Shown: positions 1 to 10,649 of the stretch, piece by piece
Layout: each line of letters begins with the position of its first letter
Numbering within the stretch: position 1 is the stretch's first letter
DNA from: Scortum barcoo
Taxonomy: Eukaryota; Chordata; Actinopteri; Centrarchiformes; Terapontidae
Length of the DNA stretch: 64,000 bases
Reading direction: 5' to 3'
NCBI GenBank assembly: GCA_023238725.1
Contig: CM041553.1
Span: 12,081,492 to 12,145,491 of the forward strand
Program-made: the position numbers and the translations under genes
The notes under the pieces: model-generated
What the model saw: only the letters and a program-made list of their open reading frames with translations
Told to the model about the DNA's origin: nothing
Database searches by the model: none

Positions 1-1831
1 CCAGTAGATGAGACATAGTCTGTGGAGGAAGTGGAGGAGCAGGGCTGAACCTAACACACTTGGTGCCCTGTGCAAGCTTCCCCAGCACTACAGCTTAATT
101 CACATTTCCAATGCCAAGACAATAACAGTGAGCACAAGTAAAGTTTTCTGTTGCTGGCACTGACTGAATTCTCCTTCAAGCCTGGGCTAGCAAAGTGATA
201 CCCTGGATTGTCAGTGGATGTAACTGTCTGTACCTCAGCCCGCTTGTATCCAGGCCACTAACTTCCTGCTGTTAACGCCCAGCCTGCCATGTGGTTCATA
301 AGCCTTGGGCTGTGTGCCTATAGTCTGCCTGGTCTGTGTGTCCTGAGCTGGCTATCCAGCTGCCAGCGTGTCCCGAATTTCAAACCTCAAATGGACTGGT
401 TGAGGACCCATCGTGACGCCCAGCACAAGAAGGTGTGGTCGTCTCCTCTAGCCACTGCTTTCAAGGTTGATTACAAGTCTGGTCCCAGTTGGTCAAGCCC
501 ACTGACATTAAGGCTCAAATTCCTTGTTTCCCATGGGCTGTACTAACAGCTTGCGTAGTTCCCTGTTGGTCATCCTTGTTGATGCCCTGGCTGGTTCCCT
601 GTTGGCTGCCCCAGCTGATGTACCCTGCCTTGACCTACAGCCAGGTTATGAGTTGCCGGGCCAGAGGGGATTTGTCTTTGCCACTGTCCTCTTGCCCATT
701 CTCCAGAGCTGCTCTGACCACCAGGGCATTTGCCTGAGTTCTTTACCTCTGTGTCATGTGAGGTCTGGCGATACAGTTCCATTGTTATGCTGCACAAGAA
801 AGAAACCTTAGTGCGAGTGACCTTTTCAGCTTGGACCTGCTGTCCTCGGTTGACTGAGCATCATCAGAACATTAAACAAACAAACAAAGATTAAGATCCC
901 TCTTAATGGGTCTGAAGGTGAAAAACATTCATCATGAAAGTAAAAAATGAAACAAATGAAAGGGAGTTTCCTTGTGGACTATTTATACACACGCAAGAGT
1001 TATATTGTCCGACTTATCACAGTGAACTGATGACTGAGCAGAATGAATGTCCCGTGTCTGATCATCAGTGAGGGTCCTTTCATGTAAATCAGCAGCTTTC
1101 ACCTGCTTTGCTCCACTTTCTCCTCTGTCAAACCACCCAGGCCGGCTTCATAAGGCCCTCTGCAGCCAAGAAATATGAAAGCAGAACGATTAAGAAGTAA
1201 TAATGAAACTGAAAGTAAACATACAGATTGACAAAAACAACCCTCCTATACACTTGCACTAAAGAGTGGGCAGTGGGGCACTTTGTGACATTGTGACTAT
1301 TTAATACTTGTTTTAAAGTATTATAAAGATGAGAAAATTTCTCTTAATAACAGAACTCATTGTATGTTGTCTTTAATATTGCCAATCCTTATTTAATTTA
1401 CTCTTTCATATGAATGACACTACTGTAGCATTTCAGCCTCTGACCTGTTGTATAATATTTATGAATGCACACAAAATGATTCACAAATGTATTTTGGGGT
1501 TTACACATAATGATTCTCCACATATTATTTTTACTTCAATGTACACAAAAATAGTAAAAAAAAACAAAAAAAAAAACCCTATGTTATGGTACTTTTTTGT
1601 TCTGCTGTCACTTTACTCTACAAAACAGATGTGTTTTTTTTTGGGTTGTGATACAAATGCTTAAAATGATTTTATATACTCTTATATATTATATCATACA
1701 TTTTACTGTGGGATTTTTATATATACACTTTTACTGAAGATCTCATATGAAATGTTTCTAGGTCGTCAGCTAACAGTTAAGTCCCTTGAGTGCTTTGTAG
1801 GTGTGTTGATAAAAACTAATCTAACCTGCAG
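1..1831. other. Upstream flank of lyg, no exon recognised
   Basis: I see no coding exon here with convincing splice borders. Bases 290-800 are pyrimidine-rich and give overlapping short frames in several phases, which argues against coding. The rest is AT-rich with A-runs near 1557-1577. The first coding exon of lyg should end in ATG plus one G before a donor. The only such string is at 906-910, followed by a poor donor, so I do not call it. Confidence 0.5.
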
Positions 1832-1909
1832 ATTATGGAGACATCACGGCTGTTGAGACCTCTGGTGCCTCAAAGCAAACAGCTCTGCAGGACAATCTAA
1901 AAGTCTCAG
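1832..1909 (+). CDS. lyg: lyg exon 2 (first visible coding exon)
   Basis: The acceptor CTGCAG precedes 1832 and the donor GTAAAC follows 1909. It encodes the conserved N-terminal segment beginning YGDITAVETSGAS. The phase requires one base from an upstream exon. Confidence 0.88.
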
Positions 1910-3237
1910 GTAAACACTGTGGTAGAGAAAAGAGCTTATTTGAGGTGAAATGATCATGAAGCTTTTAACTGTAACTCAGTCAAGATATTGACAGTAAGAT
2001 AGCTGCATCTTTTGTACTGTGGCCATAATCCTGCTCTCTTTTTGTTTTTTTCTCTAAAGGTGTAAAGGCATCACACACCATGGCACAGACTGATGCAGGC
2101 AGAATGGATAAGTATAAGCCGGACATCAACACAGTGGGACGTAAATATGGAATTGCGCCGGCTCTCATTGCTGCCATCATCTCCAGAGAGTCCAGGGCTG
2201 GAAATACACTAAAAGATGGCTGGGGAGATGGACATAAGGCCTGGGGACTGATGCAGGTAACAAGCTATAGTTTCACACTTTCTCTTGGTAAAGCTTCACA
2301 TGACAATACAAAAACAGCAGTGTTGCATCTCATTTCTGTAGGTTGATGTTAATCATCCTCGTGTAACTGAGAAATTGCTCTGCTGATTTGAATTGTTTTG
2401 CTCAGTTCAGTTCAGATTTGTAGTTGTGTTGTAGTTTGTTTACCTTTATTATCTAATCGCAGCACTATTCAAATTCATTTTGTGATTCGTGATGTTTAGT
2501 CTGTTGCTGGTTCGAGCTGTTCACTTCAGTCCAGTACAAAACTAGATGTACACATCCACTGTTTTTGAGCAGTCACAGCACATGCACCACTAAAACAGAA
2601 GATTAATGAATTCACACTCTGACACTCACTGCATTGGCCAGTGATAGGTTAAAACATCATTTAACATGAATACTGGGCATCCATAACAATGTTTACACAA
2701 CCTTACACAACCATTTTATATTTGTATGTATGGATAACTGAGCATCTGTCTGTTTAAGACAGACTTGGAAAAATTGTGAGCTTATCCTGTAAATTTTTAC
2801 TTATACACCTGTTCTACTCACTTTACAGTACAATAACAGCATTGTTTGTCCCATTTCTGTAGGTTGATGTTAATCCAGATGGAGGTAATCACGTTACAAA
2901 GGGCGAATGGGACAGTGTGGCGCACTTCTGCCAAGCTACCGAGATCTTGATTGAATTCATCAAAAAGATCTGCAAGAAATTTCCAAACTGGTCCAAAGAG
3001 CAGCAGCTGAAAGGTTGGTTTAACGGAACCAGGAGACTTGCACATGCACCAGCTGTCTTCACACTTCATTTTGCCTAGTTCTCATTTACATTTGTTTCTG
3101 CAGGGGGGATAGCAGCCTACAACATGGGGGATGGAAATGTCCATTCTTATGAAAACGTGGATGAAAACACAACGGGTAAAGACTACTCCAATGATGTTGT
3201 TGCCAGAGCTCAGTGGTATGCAAAGAAATACTTTTAG
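1832..3237 (+). CDS. lyg: Goose-type lysozyme (multi-exon, first codon not located)
   Basis: The gene encodes a g-type lysozyme (GH23 muramidase), which hydrolyses the MurNAc-GlcNAc bond of bacterial peptidoglycan in innate immunity. Four exons join in phase: 1832-1909, 2060-2256, 2863-3013 and 3104-3237 (stop TAG 3235-3237), all with GT/AG borders. With ATG plus G from a missing first exon the product is about 187 residues, the usual teleost length. Catalytic residues are intact: Glu in SRESRAG (codon 2188-2190), Asp in GWGDG (2227-2229) and Asp in MQVD (2866-2868), spaced as goose Glu73, Asp86 and Asp97. The loop after the first Asp reads GHKAWG, unlike the more common fish form. No signal peptide is visible, as in many teleost g-type lysozymes. 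The neighbouring gfi1-like gene is convergent. Confidence 0.93.
2060..2256 (+). CDS. lyg: lyg exon 3 (catalytic Glu and first Asp)
   Basis: The acceptor is TCTCTAAAG and the donor GTAACA. The exon contains KASHTMAQTD, the catalytic Glu of SRESRAG and the Asp of GWGD, and ends at GLMQ in phase 0. Confidence 0.95.
2301..2354 (+). repeat. Partial duplicate of the intron 3/exon 4 acceptor of lyg
   Basis: The stretch 2331-2354 is identical over 24 bases to 2852-2875, which spans the genuine acceptor of exon 4 and its first 13 coding bases. Similarity extends weakly upstream to about 2301. Read as an exon, the copy gives VDVNHPRVTEK and then a stop, so it cannot replace exon 4. Confidence 0.85.
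2863..3013 (+). CDS. lyg: lyg exon 4
   Basis: The acceptor TTTCTGTAG precedes 2863 and the donor is GTTGGT. It begins VDVNPDGGNH, where the Asp completes the MQVD motif, and ends in SKEQQLK plus one base. Confidence 0.95.
3104..3237 (+). CDS. lyg: lyg exon 5 (C-terminus)
   Basis: The acceptor TTTCTGCAG precedes 3104. It encodes GGIAAYNMGDGNVHSYE and ends DVVARAQWYAKKYF then TAG, the conserved C-terminal pattern of g-type lysozymes. Confidence 0.95.
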
Positions 3238-3312
3238 CAAAACCTTCTCAGGAATCTCCTGCAAATAATGAAGGAAACACGTAATTTGTGTCTTGTGCCA
3301 AAACTTGAGTTA

Positions 3313-3318
3313 AATAAA
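3313..3318 (+). terminator. lyg: Poly(A) signal of lyg
   Basis: AATAAA lies 76 bases after the lyg stop codon, a normal place for a polyadenylation signal. A reverse-strand AATAAA (TTTATT at 3350-3355) could serve the convergent gfi1-like gene, in which case the two 3' UTRs would overlap. Confidence 0.65.
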
Positions 3319-3942
3319 AAACAATGCAGAACCACTCATGATCTTGCTGTTTATTGGGCTGAATGTGAACTCTCGCTGTGATCATTTGTAGAAAGGTAAG
3401 GAGAAAAGTAATATAGACTATCGGCTTGTCAACTTAACTGCATTGCTGTTGAGGCAGACTGAGCACTACAGTAATCCAAGCAATCTGTCACTGAGAGATG
3501 TAATGAAATCATGAACAGAAAGTGTCACCAGTCTGTGACAAATCTACATTTATACATGTTATATGTTACATCTGTGAGCTGTGAAGAGAAAGTGAAAGTT
3601 CAACTGCAGTTCAGTGTAAATAAACAGCACTTAAATCTTAATATTACCATTCATTATCACATGACAATGACACATGACAAAACTGACAAGCCTTCTTGTA
3701 TATAAATATGTTCTATTTCTATTTTTACATCTGACCTCCAACTTTTGATTTGCTGCAATTATCATGAGATAATTACATGACTGTGCTGGTCTCCACTCAG
3801 TCTCCTAAAAGACAGTTAAATGTAAAAAAAACAAAAAACACTTTGGCTTTGGATGTCAGATTTGACTTCACAGTCAGTAGCTTTCTGTCCTCAACGTGTG
3901 TCTGTTGGTAAGGCTGATGGTGTCGACTCGGCCGCGTCAGAG

Positions 3943-4121
3943 TCAGCGGTGGGTGCAGTGGTGCTCCTGGTGCTGCCGCAGGTCCACTTTGTGCTGGAAG
4001 CCGTAGAGGCAGCGAGGACAGCGGTAGGGCCGGTCGTCCCTGTGTTTACGGCTGTGGGTGATGAGGTTGGAGCTCTGGCTGAATGCCTTCCCACATATCT
4101 GACACACATGTGGTTTCTCCC
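3943..4121 (-). CDS. gfi1-like: gfi1-like exon 5 (ZF5, ZF6 and stop)
   Basis: ZF5 is CQICGKAFSQSSNLITHSRKH, split here as CQICGKAFSQ and SSNLITHSRKH, and is highly conserved. The linker then reads RDDRPYR instead of the usual TG-type linker. ZF6 keeps Cys296, Cys299, His312 and His316 with the KVDLRQH core. The stop is TGA (3943-3945). Confidence 0.93.
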
Positions 4122-7100
4122 CTGGCACACAAACACAGCACAAGTCATTTGAATGAACTGGATGTTCAGACAGGAAAGTTTTCACAGACTCTGCTCTGAC
4201 AGTTTGACTTTCTGACAAGAGGAATATACATGTGTCATACATACATAGATCTTAAAATGTTTTTTTTCTCCAAACAACATTTCAAAATCAAAAGATATTA
4301 CGTTTCCAATGGCCGAGAGACATTTGAGACCGATGGATGTTTGGAAATACACACATCTCTATACATTTTCTTACTGAGATTCAAGATTTTTATTATCATG
4401 TGGACAACAATTACATGGAGTATTCGCTGGCAATGAAATTCTTTATTCTCTAAAATATTTAAAAGGAAGGCCACACATGCGAAAAGAACTTAAAATAAAT
4501 AATAAACTTAAGTAACAAAATAAAATATAGATCTAAAAGAATATAAAATACTATCACTATTACATCTGAATACTAAATATGAAGTCACAGCCAGCAATTG
4601 GTTAACTCAGCTTAACATAAAGACTGGAAGCAGGGGGAAACAGCTAGTCAGGCGTAGTCCAAAGATAACAAAAGCCACCCACTGTGCCAGCAGCTGTCAT
4701 TTACTAATGGAATAAAGCAGGGGTGTCAAACTCATTTTAGTTAAGGGACCACATACTGCTGTCCACTTTGATCTGAAGTGGGCCGGACCAGTAAAGTCAT
4801 AGCATAATAACCCATACATAACAACAATATTTCTCAATGTTTAAATCACTAGTGGAGATTTTTGGATGTTAAACCCTATTTTAAGGTCTTTCTACAATAT
4901 ATGGTACTATGGTATATAGTTTGAAGTCCGCACTTGCAGCGTCTTTTTGCTACGTCACTGTAAATCGCTCGCGTAATTTGGACGCGCCGGCGCGTGGACT
5001 CCAGAGGGTTAACACGTGGCCATGAGATAATAATGCTGGTTCTCAGTGTAAATCGCTACTCTTACTCTTTACTTGTTTTACAGTCTAAGGCATGCTCTTA
5101 CTGATACAGTGCGACCCCCAGTGGACTGATTAGGAATAGCAGTTACTTTTATAGAAATGCAATTTATGTCTTTCCTTAATTTTCACACATAGCAAAGTCA
5201 TCCGGCGGGCCGGATCCGGGCCACGGGCCGTATGTTTGACACCCCTGAAATAAAGTTACATCTCAGTTGTTTAAGCCCTACAAAAAGAAAAGTGTAATGT
5301 TCTTGGTGGGGTGCAGTGACAAGAAAATAAAACATATTTTAAGCAGTGTTGTTCCCATTTTTTTTGGCTGAAATTATCAATTTTCAAACATGGAAATGGA
5401 CAGAAAAGTGGATTTCAGAATCCTTATTTTTTCATGTGCTCTGTGCACATGAGTATGAGCACAATAATATGAACAGTGTTACTGACTATTGTCAGTATTG
5501 TATAAATATCTTAGAGTATGAATTAAGTACTGGGTAAGAGTACAAGGGACTGTTATGATTATGTTATGATTATATTATGATGTTATGAAATACTATATAA
5601 ACTTTTGTAAACAATAAAAACTGTTGTTTGGGTCTGAGATTATACCGATACTTCAGATCAGCAGATCAGTTGAATAATTTCATATGTGAGCTTTAAACTT
5701 TCTTATATTAAAAGCAACCAAAGGGGAGACATGAACCCACCGGTGTGTATGAAGGTGTGTTTCTTCATATCAGACTTCTGGTGGAACCTCTTGCCACAGT
5801 ACTGGCAGGGGTAAGGCCGGGTGTCTGAATGTATGAGCAGATGAGTGGAGAGGGTGGAGGATCGCTTGAACACTTTCCCACACACAGCACAGCCAAACGT
5901 CCTCTCCTAAAACAACAGACACTGTGGTTACTGATTGATGAATGTCATGTGCATGTGTCTTTTTAGTGTGTAGTGTGAATTTTGTCCAAAGTCAAAAAAA
6001 TAAAAATTCCATATAAATAGGAAGGTGATGCTCACCTTGCCTTTGCATAGTGACCGCTCAGTATCTGCCCTGCTGGACTTAATGTATGCTGATGACAGAG
6101 GGGCTCTGCTTCCATGACTCTTGCATATGTGAGTCTTCAAACTTGACAGACATGAAAATTTCTGCAAAGAGGAGATAAACACAATTAAAGTTAAATACTA
6201 AAGAGATCATTTTAGACTTCAGGAGAGTGGAACATGAGATACCTGTACGTGTGGAAAATGCTGTTAACAATATGAAAAACTTTTTATTTATTGGCACTAC
6301 TGACCTCCTGCTGCCTGTTTGTTCAGTTTGTGGTTTTTGTCAGGGTCCCTGTGTTTTTTCCCTTGCTCTCCCTTGTGTGTGTATTTGTCTCCCCCTGTCT
6401 GTTTTTGCTTGTTCCCGCACTGAGAAGGACGGGAAAGTTACCCCTGGTCATCGACACCTGGTCTCACCTTCACACCTGCTTCCATATTTAAAGACCGACT
6501 CGTTCACCGTTATCCCCGTTATCACTCTGTTATACCCCATTGGTAACTGCTTGGCTTCAGCACTTGTTTCGTTTCGCTGCTAAAAGTTAACCTTCCTTGT
6601 CCTCCCTATATCCTGAACGTTTCACTCCTGCCTGCCTGCACCTCCTCACCTTCCTTCTGGCCTCGTCACTTCCCCCCTCAGCCCAGCCTGCTCAACTCCA
6701 GCCCTGATGGTTCCACACCTGCCCTGTATGTCTGTGTTTGGGGTCCTAATACCTGTCTGAATCGTTACAGTTTTGTCTTTTAACTTCCAGTTGCTATTGC
6801 TGGCTATAGTAAACACATGTCAGAGGCCTTGGTCCTGGTTCACAATGTCTATGTTGTGTTCACAGGGGGACTGATCTAAGTGGCTCCACTTTGTAAATAG
6901 TAGTGAATGTTTGTCAGACTGTCGAGGAGAAAAGTCAAGTCCACAGTCCTTCACGCTGTAGATGAACAAAACTGGCACAAGTTGATCATAAACAGCCGAT
7001 GCCCAAGCTAAGACAAATAATGTCATCACAGGACTTCCCTGTTTCATCTCTGCAAACCTTAGATGGGAAAGCAATGTTTACAAAATCTTTGAATTGTGGG

Positions 7101-7980
7101 TCATCACTGATTATATCTGACTGATGACTGCTGACATGACTGCACTAGAGGACATAGATAAACTGGAGAGTTGTTGGTCTATAAGACAGATGCTTTTTAA
7201 TTTAATGGAGGGATGCCTTACTTTGCTACAGTATGGACAATCCTGCCTCGGAGCGCTGATCTTGGAGAAGCCACTTCTCCTGGTCTCCCTCAGGAGAGTC
7301 AAGTCTCCCAGCCCCCCACACAGTTTGTCTGTATATCCTGAGCTCCCATGAGGTTTGAGCCATGCTGCTGATGTGGGAGGGTGAGGCTCGACTTCTTCCA
7401 CACTTCCAAAAGTGTTTGAGCTGACAGGACTGCAGGGCTCAGCAGGTCTACAGTCTGAGTACAAAGACAGACAGGTAAGTTGACAGAGTGGCACTTTACT
7501 ACTTTTATGTATTATGTTTGATCATGATAATTATTTGAATAATTAAATAATTCCTGACAAAACTGCCATTGCTGCCAACTATAAGTAATTTAGTTATTTC
7601 AAGTAATCTAGAAAATATTTTGACTATTTTCTGACTCTGTAAAATCTTGCTTGACATGCATGTGATGAATGCAAATAAAAAAAGACAAAAATAAATACAA
7701 AATAGATCTGTTACCGACCGTAAGATTTGGGCTTGAATGGCTGAAGGTGCCCACTTCTGTCAGAGTCATTGTCCGCCTGATGGTCTCGTTGAAATACTGT
7801 GATGGGCACTGCATTATTATCTGGTGTTTCTGCTGTGGAGTACTCCAGGGAATTATCCCAGGACCCCGTCTTTTTTCCTAGCTGGCTAAATGTCACTAGG
7901 GTTGTTCCAGGGCTGGGGCTTCTTGCTGCGTGCCGAAGGTGGTGCAGCCCTCCACGCTTCACCAAGAAAGAACGAGGCAT
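3943..7980 (-). CDS. gfi1-like: GFI1/GFI1B-family zinc-finger repressor, diverged
   Basis: The product is predicted to be a nuclear transcriptional repressor of the GFI1 family. GFI1 proteins recruit LSD1/CoREST through an N-terminal SNAG motif and bind DNA with fingers 3-5. Five coding exons join in phase: 7715-7980, 7222-7447, 6036-6161, 5741-5906 and 3943-4121, giving 320 residues (GFI1B is about 330, GFI1 about 420). The protein starts MPRSFLVK, a perfect SNAG core. Fingers seen: ZF1 159-180, ZF3 212-232, ZF4 240-260, ZF5 268-288 and ZF6 296-316. The ZF2 segment (181-206) keeps roughly the family length but only one Cys and no His pair. ZF3-5 are nearly identical to the family; the linker before ZF6 and ZF6 itself have drifted. 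The middle region is unrelated to typical GFI1. It may be a teleost ohnolog; which one is uncertain. Confidence 0.88.
4370..4560 (-). repeat. L2-type LINE 3' tail remnant
   Basis: The stretch begins GATTCAAGATTTTTATTATCA and includes CAATGAAATTCTTTATT, the reverse complement of the 3' tail common in fish L2/CR1-like LINEs. AT-rich sequence follows. No open reading frame remains. Confidence 0.5.
4561..4680 (+). repeat. Arm of a fish foldback repeat (family A, copy 1)
   Basis: The sequence matches the TATGAAG-CACAGCCAGC and AAAGACTGGAAGCAGGGGG blocks also seen, diverged, near 16.6 kb and in reverse near 29.7 kb. This copy is one arm only. Confidence 0.6.
4718..5247. mobile_element. Non-autonomous hAT-type DNA transposon
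   Basis: The 530-base element starts CAGGGGTGTCAAAC and ends with the exact inverted repeat GTTTGACACCCCTG. It is flanked by near-identical 8-base target duplications, GAATAAAG (4710-4717) and AAATAAAG (5248-5255). It has no transposase frame. A CpG-rich palindrome lies near 4980-4995. Terminus and 8-base duplication fit the hAT superfamily. Confidence 0.88.
5741..5906 (-). CDS. gfi1-like: gfi1-like exon 4 (ZF3 and ZF4)
   Basis: The exon encodes CAVCGKVFKRSSTLSTHLL and CQYCGKRFHQKSDMKKHTF, essentially identical to GFI1 fingers 3 and 4, which contact DNA. It begins after TTTTAG and ends at the donor GTGGGT. Confidence 0.95.
6036..6161 (-). CDS. gfi1-like: gfi1-like exon 3 (end of ZF1, eroded ZF2)
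   Basis: The 42 codons begin KFSCLSSLKTHICKSH, which supplies both His ligands of ZF1. The following 26 residues replace ZF2 and hold a single Cys and no His, so they cannot form a C2H2 finger. The borders are CTTTGCAG and GTGAGC. Confidence 0.85.
6290..6800. other. Intronic pyrimidine-rich block in gfi1-like
   Basis: This stretch between exons 2 and 3 is C/T-rich on the + strand and contains a TATTTAAAG-like string near 6485. It resembles a solo LTR or other old repeat in composition, but I find no terminal repeats. No exon is seen. Confidence 0.3.
7222..7447 (-). CDS. gfi1-like: gfi1-like exon 2 (linker and first half of ZF1)
   Basis: The exon ends in CPYCSK, the first Cys pair of ZF1, before the donor GTAAGG, a border in the middle of ZF1. 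The acceptor is placed at TGTAG, giving GRPAEP across the junction, because the slightly earlier CTCAG would put the reading frame into a stop. Most of the exon is linker with no recognised motif. Confidence 0.8.
7715..7980 (-). CDS. gfi1-like: gfi1-like exon 1 (SNAG domain)
   Basis: The ATG is at 7978-7980. MPRSFLVK is the SNAG sequence that anchors LSD1 in GFI1 and SNAI proteins. Proline- and serine-containing sequence follows, with no domain. The donor is GTAACA after 7715, leaving two bases of an Arg codon. Confidence 0.9.
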
Positions 7981-8569
7981 CACTCAGGAGGGAGAAAGAC
8001 CTGGTTTACACCCGAAATCAAAATAATCTTGATGATTAAAAAAATAACTTTTGAATGCAAATGTTAGTGATGAGATTCAAATTTACAGTCGTGTTTAATT
8101 AATCACAGACTGTATATGGTTTGGCACAGCCTGTGTTGTCACAGATCAACCATTCATATTATCCTTATCTGTATCTTACTAGTTACATATTTGTATAAGT
8201 TATGAAACTAAACAACTGGGTCTATGTAATGGACCACCTGATAACACTAACTAATGCCAAATGCTGAAATAATGGAGCTAAGGCGTTACATGTCATATTT
8301 TTAGCGCCCAAAAGAGGGCAGCAGAGCTGCACATTCAATAGTTTGTTTCCTGCTTGAATCTGTGTAAGTCCTGCATTACCGCATACTGAAGACTGATGCC
8401 ATCATCCGAGAGAACAAAACATTGTGTGTTAACAACATGTTGATTGATGAGTTACTTCTAATCAGCTGCTTCACATTTTGTTGTTTCACACAAGTTTGAA
8501 ACAACTTGGATAGCAGGATAAGTAGGTTTAGAAGATGGATGGATGGATGGATACACACACACACACACG

Positions 8570-8634
<65 letters not shown>

Positions 8635-9812
8635 TTTCTTTTGCCATTGGTCTTCATATGTCATGTACAGACACATAATAATGGCAATAAAATGAAATGA
8701 ATAGTTGAAAATGTTAAATAAAGACACCCTAAAACACTTTTTATTTAAACATTCAGGCCCTCTGTTCAGACTCATTTTGAAACCACTCCACTGCTGTGTT
8801 GGTTTCACCATATGTGTTCAGCTGAAGGTTGAATCGTTGCCCTGTCAGCATTACAGACTCTGGACGAGGTTTTCTTCATGGACCTTTCTACATTTTGCTC
8901 TCATCGTTGTTTTCTATACTTGCCCAGTTCACCTGCTCCTGAGGATCACTTGGCATTTATGTTAGAGGTCAGATTTTGTCACATCAGCCCAAAGAATCGT
9001 TTTAGTCTCGTTCGCTCTTTAAATTCTGTCAGATGCTTTTCTGTCAGCAGAGGCTTACGTGACACTAAAGGCCTGATTACTGCAGAGATATTTTTTTTTT
9101 CTCTCCCACTTCGGAGCTTCTGTTATGCTAAATTCACACTGTTGCTTAAATCTGACCGAAACTGACATTTGGACCCTAAATTTCCTACGTGTGACACAAA
9201 CAGTCATATGAGAATAGCAAATATATCACTTAACAGCAGAAGATTTCATGACTCAGTGCTAGCATCTGAGCAAAAGTGAAGCCTCAGTGGGGAAGTTCGG
9301 TGGAGGACACGGAGGTGTGACACCACACAGCAAAAAACTAAAAAGTGACAAAACTGTTGTATGTCTGGAAGAATTTAAAAATAGCAGCAAAATGATAGAC
9401 GCTAGACTTGAATAAAAGAAGCAGCTGTAAAGCTAAAAAAAATAATTAAAGACTGTATTTAAGACACGTCTCTATCTTCACCGACTCTCCGGTTTGTAGG
9501 AAGGATCACCTGCTTTGACAAAATAATGGCGGGACGGTTCCGCAGTCAGAAAATGTAAGATTTGCGTGATGCGTGGACAAAATTTTGATATTAATATTGA
9601 GGATGGGCAAGGGTTCTTTTCAAATGCTCACACACAACCAATAAACACTTAATTTTATTATGAGGTTGTATATAACACTAAACACACTATTAAATTGATT
9701 TGATGCCTGTATTCTGATATATGTACCAAATGTGGAACCTTATTTAATCATCGGTAGGACTGTTTCAGGACAGAAAATATTAAATCCTGTGTTACCTGTG
9801 TAAGGTTGTCTG
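7981..9812. other. Upstream flank of gfi1-like, no gene recognised
   Basis: The promoter of gfi1-like should lie here or further upstream, but no distinct element stands out. The block includes the composite microsatellite at 8534-8640. Bases 8820-9130 look like degenerate transposon sequence, without a reading frame I can name. Confidence 0.4.
8534..8640 (+). repeat. Composite microsatellite (GGAT)n(AC)n(AT)n(T)n
   Basis: Four tracts follow each other directly: GGAT units, AC repeats with one GC interruption, about 20 AT units, then a T run. Open frames across it are low-complexity artefacts. Confidence 0.97.
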
Positions 9813-10641
9813 CAGTGGTGGAAAGAGGACTCAGGTAGTTTTCTTTTGTAAAATTAGGGATACAAGAATGTAGAAGTAGTCCATTAGAAGTCAAAGTCTT
9901 ACCTTCAACATTCTACGTAAGTAAAGAACAGAAATATTATCAGCTAAATATACTTTATGTATCACCTGTAAAAGTACTGGTTTGTTCCTATGAATTACTT
10001 ATCATTATACATTACAATATAAGGTTATCAATACTGATGCAAGAATGTGTAGGTAGCATTTGACTGATTGAGATGGAGCTAATTTGAACTATTTATAGTT
10101 ATCATAGCTCCGTGGTCTGCAACCACGGGGTCGGGCCCCTCCAAAAGGTCATAAGATAAATTTGTGAGATTGTGAGATAAATAATGGGGTAAAAAAGAAG
10201 TAAAAAACAAGCTCTGCTATGTAGATTGTTATTAATATTTGGGGTTTTTCTGTAATCTTCTCTTTTTTGTGAAATATTAGATTAATTTACCAAATGAAAC
10301 TATAAACTATAAACACACAGACTTGTGAAATGTGACTAGGAGCCCTGACTAGACTCTGATTTTTAAAGTGTTCACAAGTCAAAAAGATCAGATGCCGCTA
10401 GTTTAATCCTCAACAGCACATTGTATTAAATAAGCTTATCTGTTTTTTTAAATATAAAATCATAATCTAAAACGTTACCACCAACTACAGCTGTCAGATG
10501 CATTTAGATCGGAAAAAAGTACAATATAAAAAGTAAGGTAGCATAAAATGGAAATAAGTGCGAAATACGAAAGGTACAATTCCCTCAAAATGTACTAAGG
10601 ATAGTACTTGAGTAAACATGCTTTATTTCTTTCCACCACTA
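9813..10641 (-). mobile_element. Non-autonomous hAT element (CAGTGGTGGAAAG family, copy 1)
   Basis: The element starts CAGTGGTGGAAAG and ends CTTTCCACCACTA, an inverted repeat with one terminal mismatch. Flanks GTTGTCTG (9805-9812) and GTTTCCTG (10642-10649) match at 6 of 8 bases, as a decayed 8-base target duplication would. Interior blocks such as AAGTAGCATAAAATGGAAAT-like sequence near 10534 fit the abundant fish family that carries many AAGTAC strings. A second hAT remnant is nested inside. Confidence 0.82.
10115..10430 (+). mobile_element. Nested hAT-like remnant
   Basis: The stretch contains GGTCTGCAACCACGGGGTCG followed by a CCCCTCCAAAAGGTCATAAG block, a pattern known from fish hAT elements whose ends read like CAGGGGTCTGCAACC. 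It interrupts the surrounding CAGTGGTGGAAAG element. Precise ends are not clear. Confidence 0.5.
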
Positions 10642-10649
10642 GTTTCCTG

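Noticed and set aside
1..840. Gene or LTR at the left edge
   Set aside because: Overlapping short frames in several phases, no terminal repeats and no known domain.
6290..6800. Solo LTR in the gfi1-like intron
   Set aside because: Composition is suggestive but no TG...CA ends with target duplication were found.
8458..8811. Open frames over the 8.5 kb microsatellite
   Set aside because: The peptides are YIYIYI and VCVCVC runs produced by the repeats.
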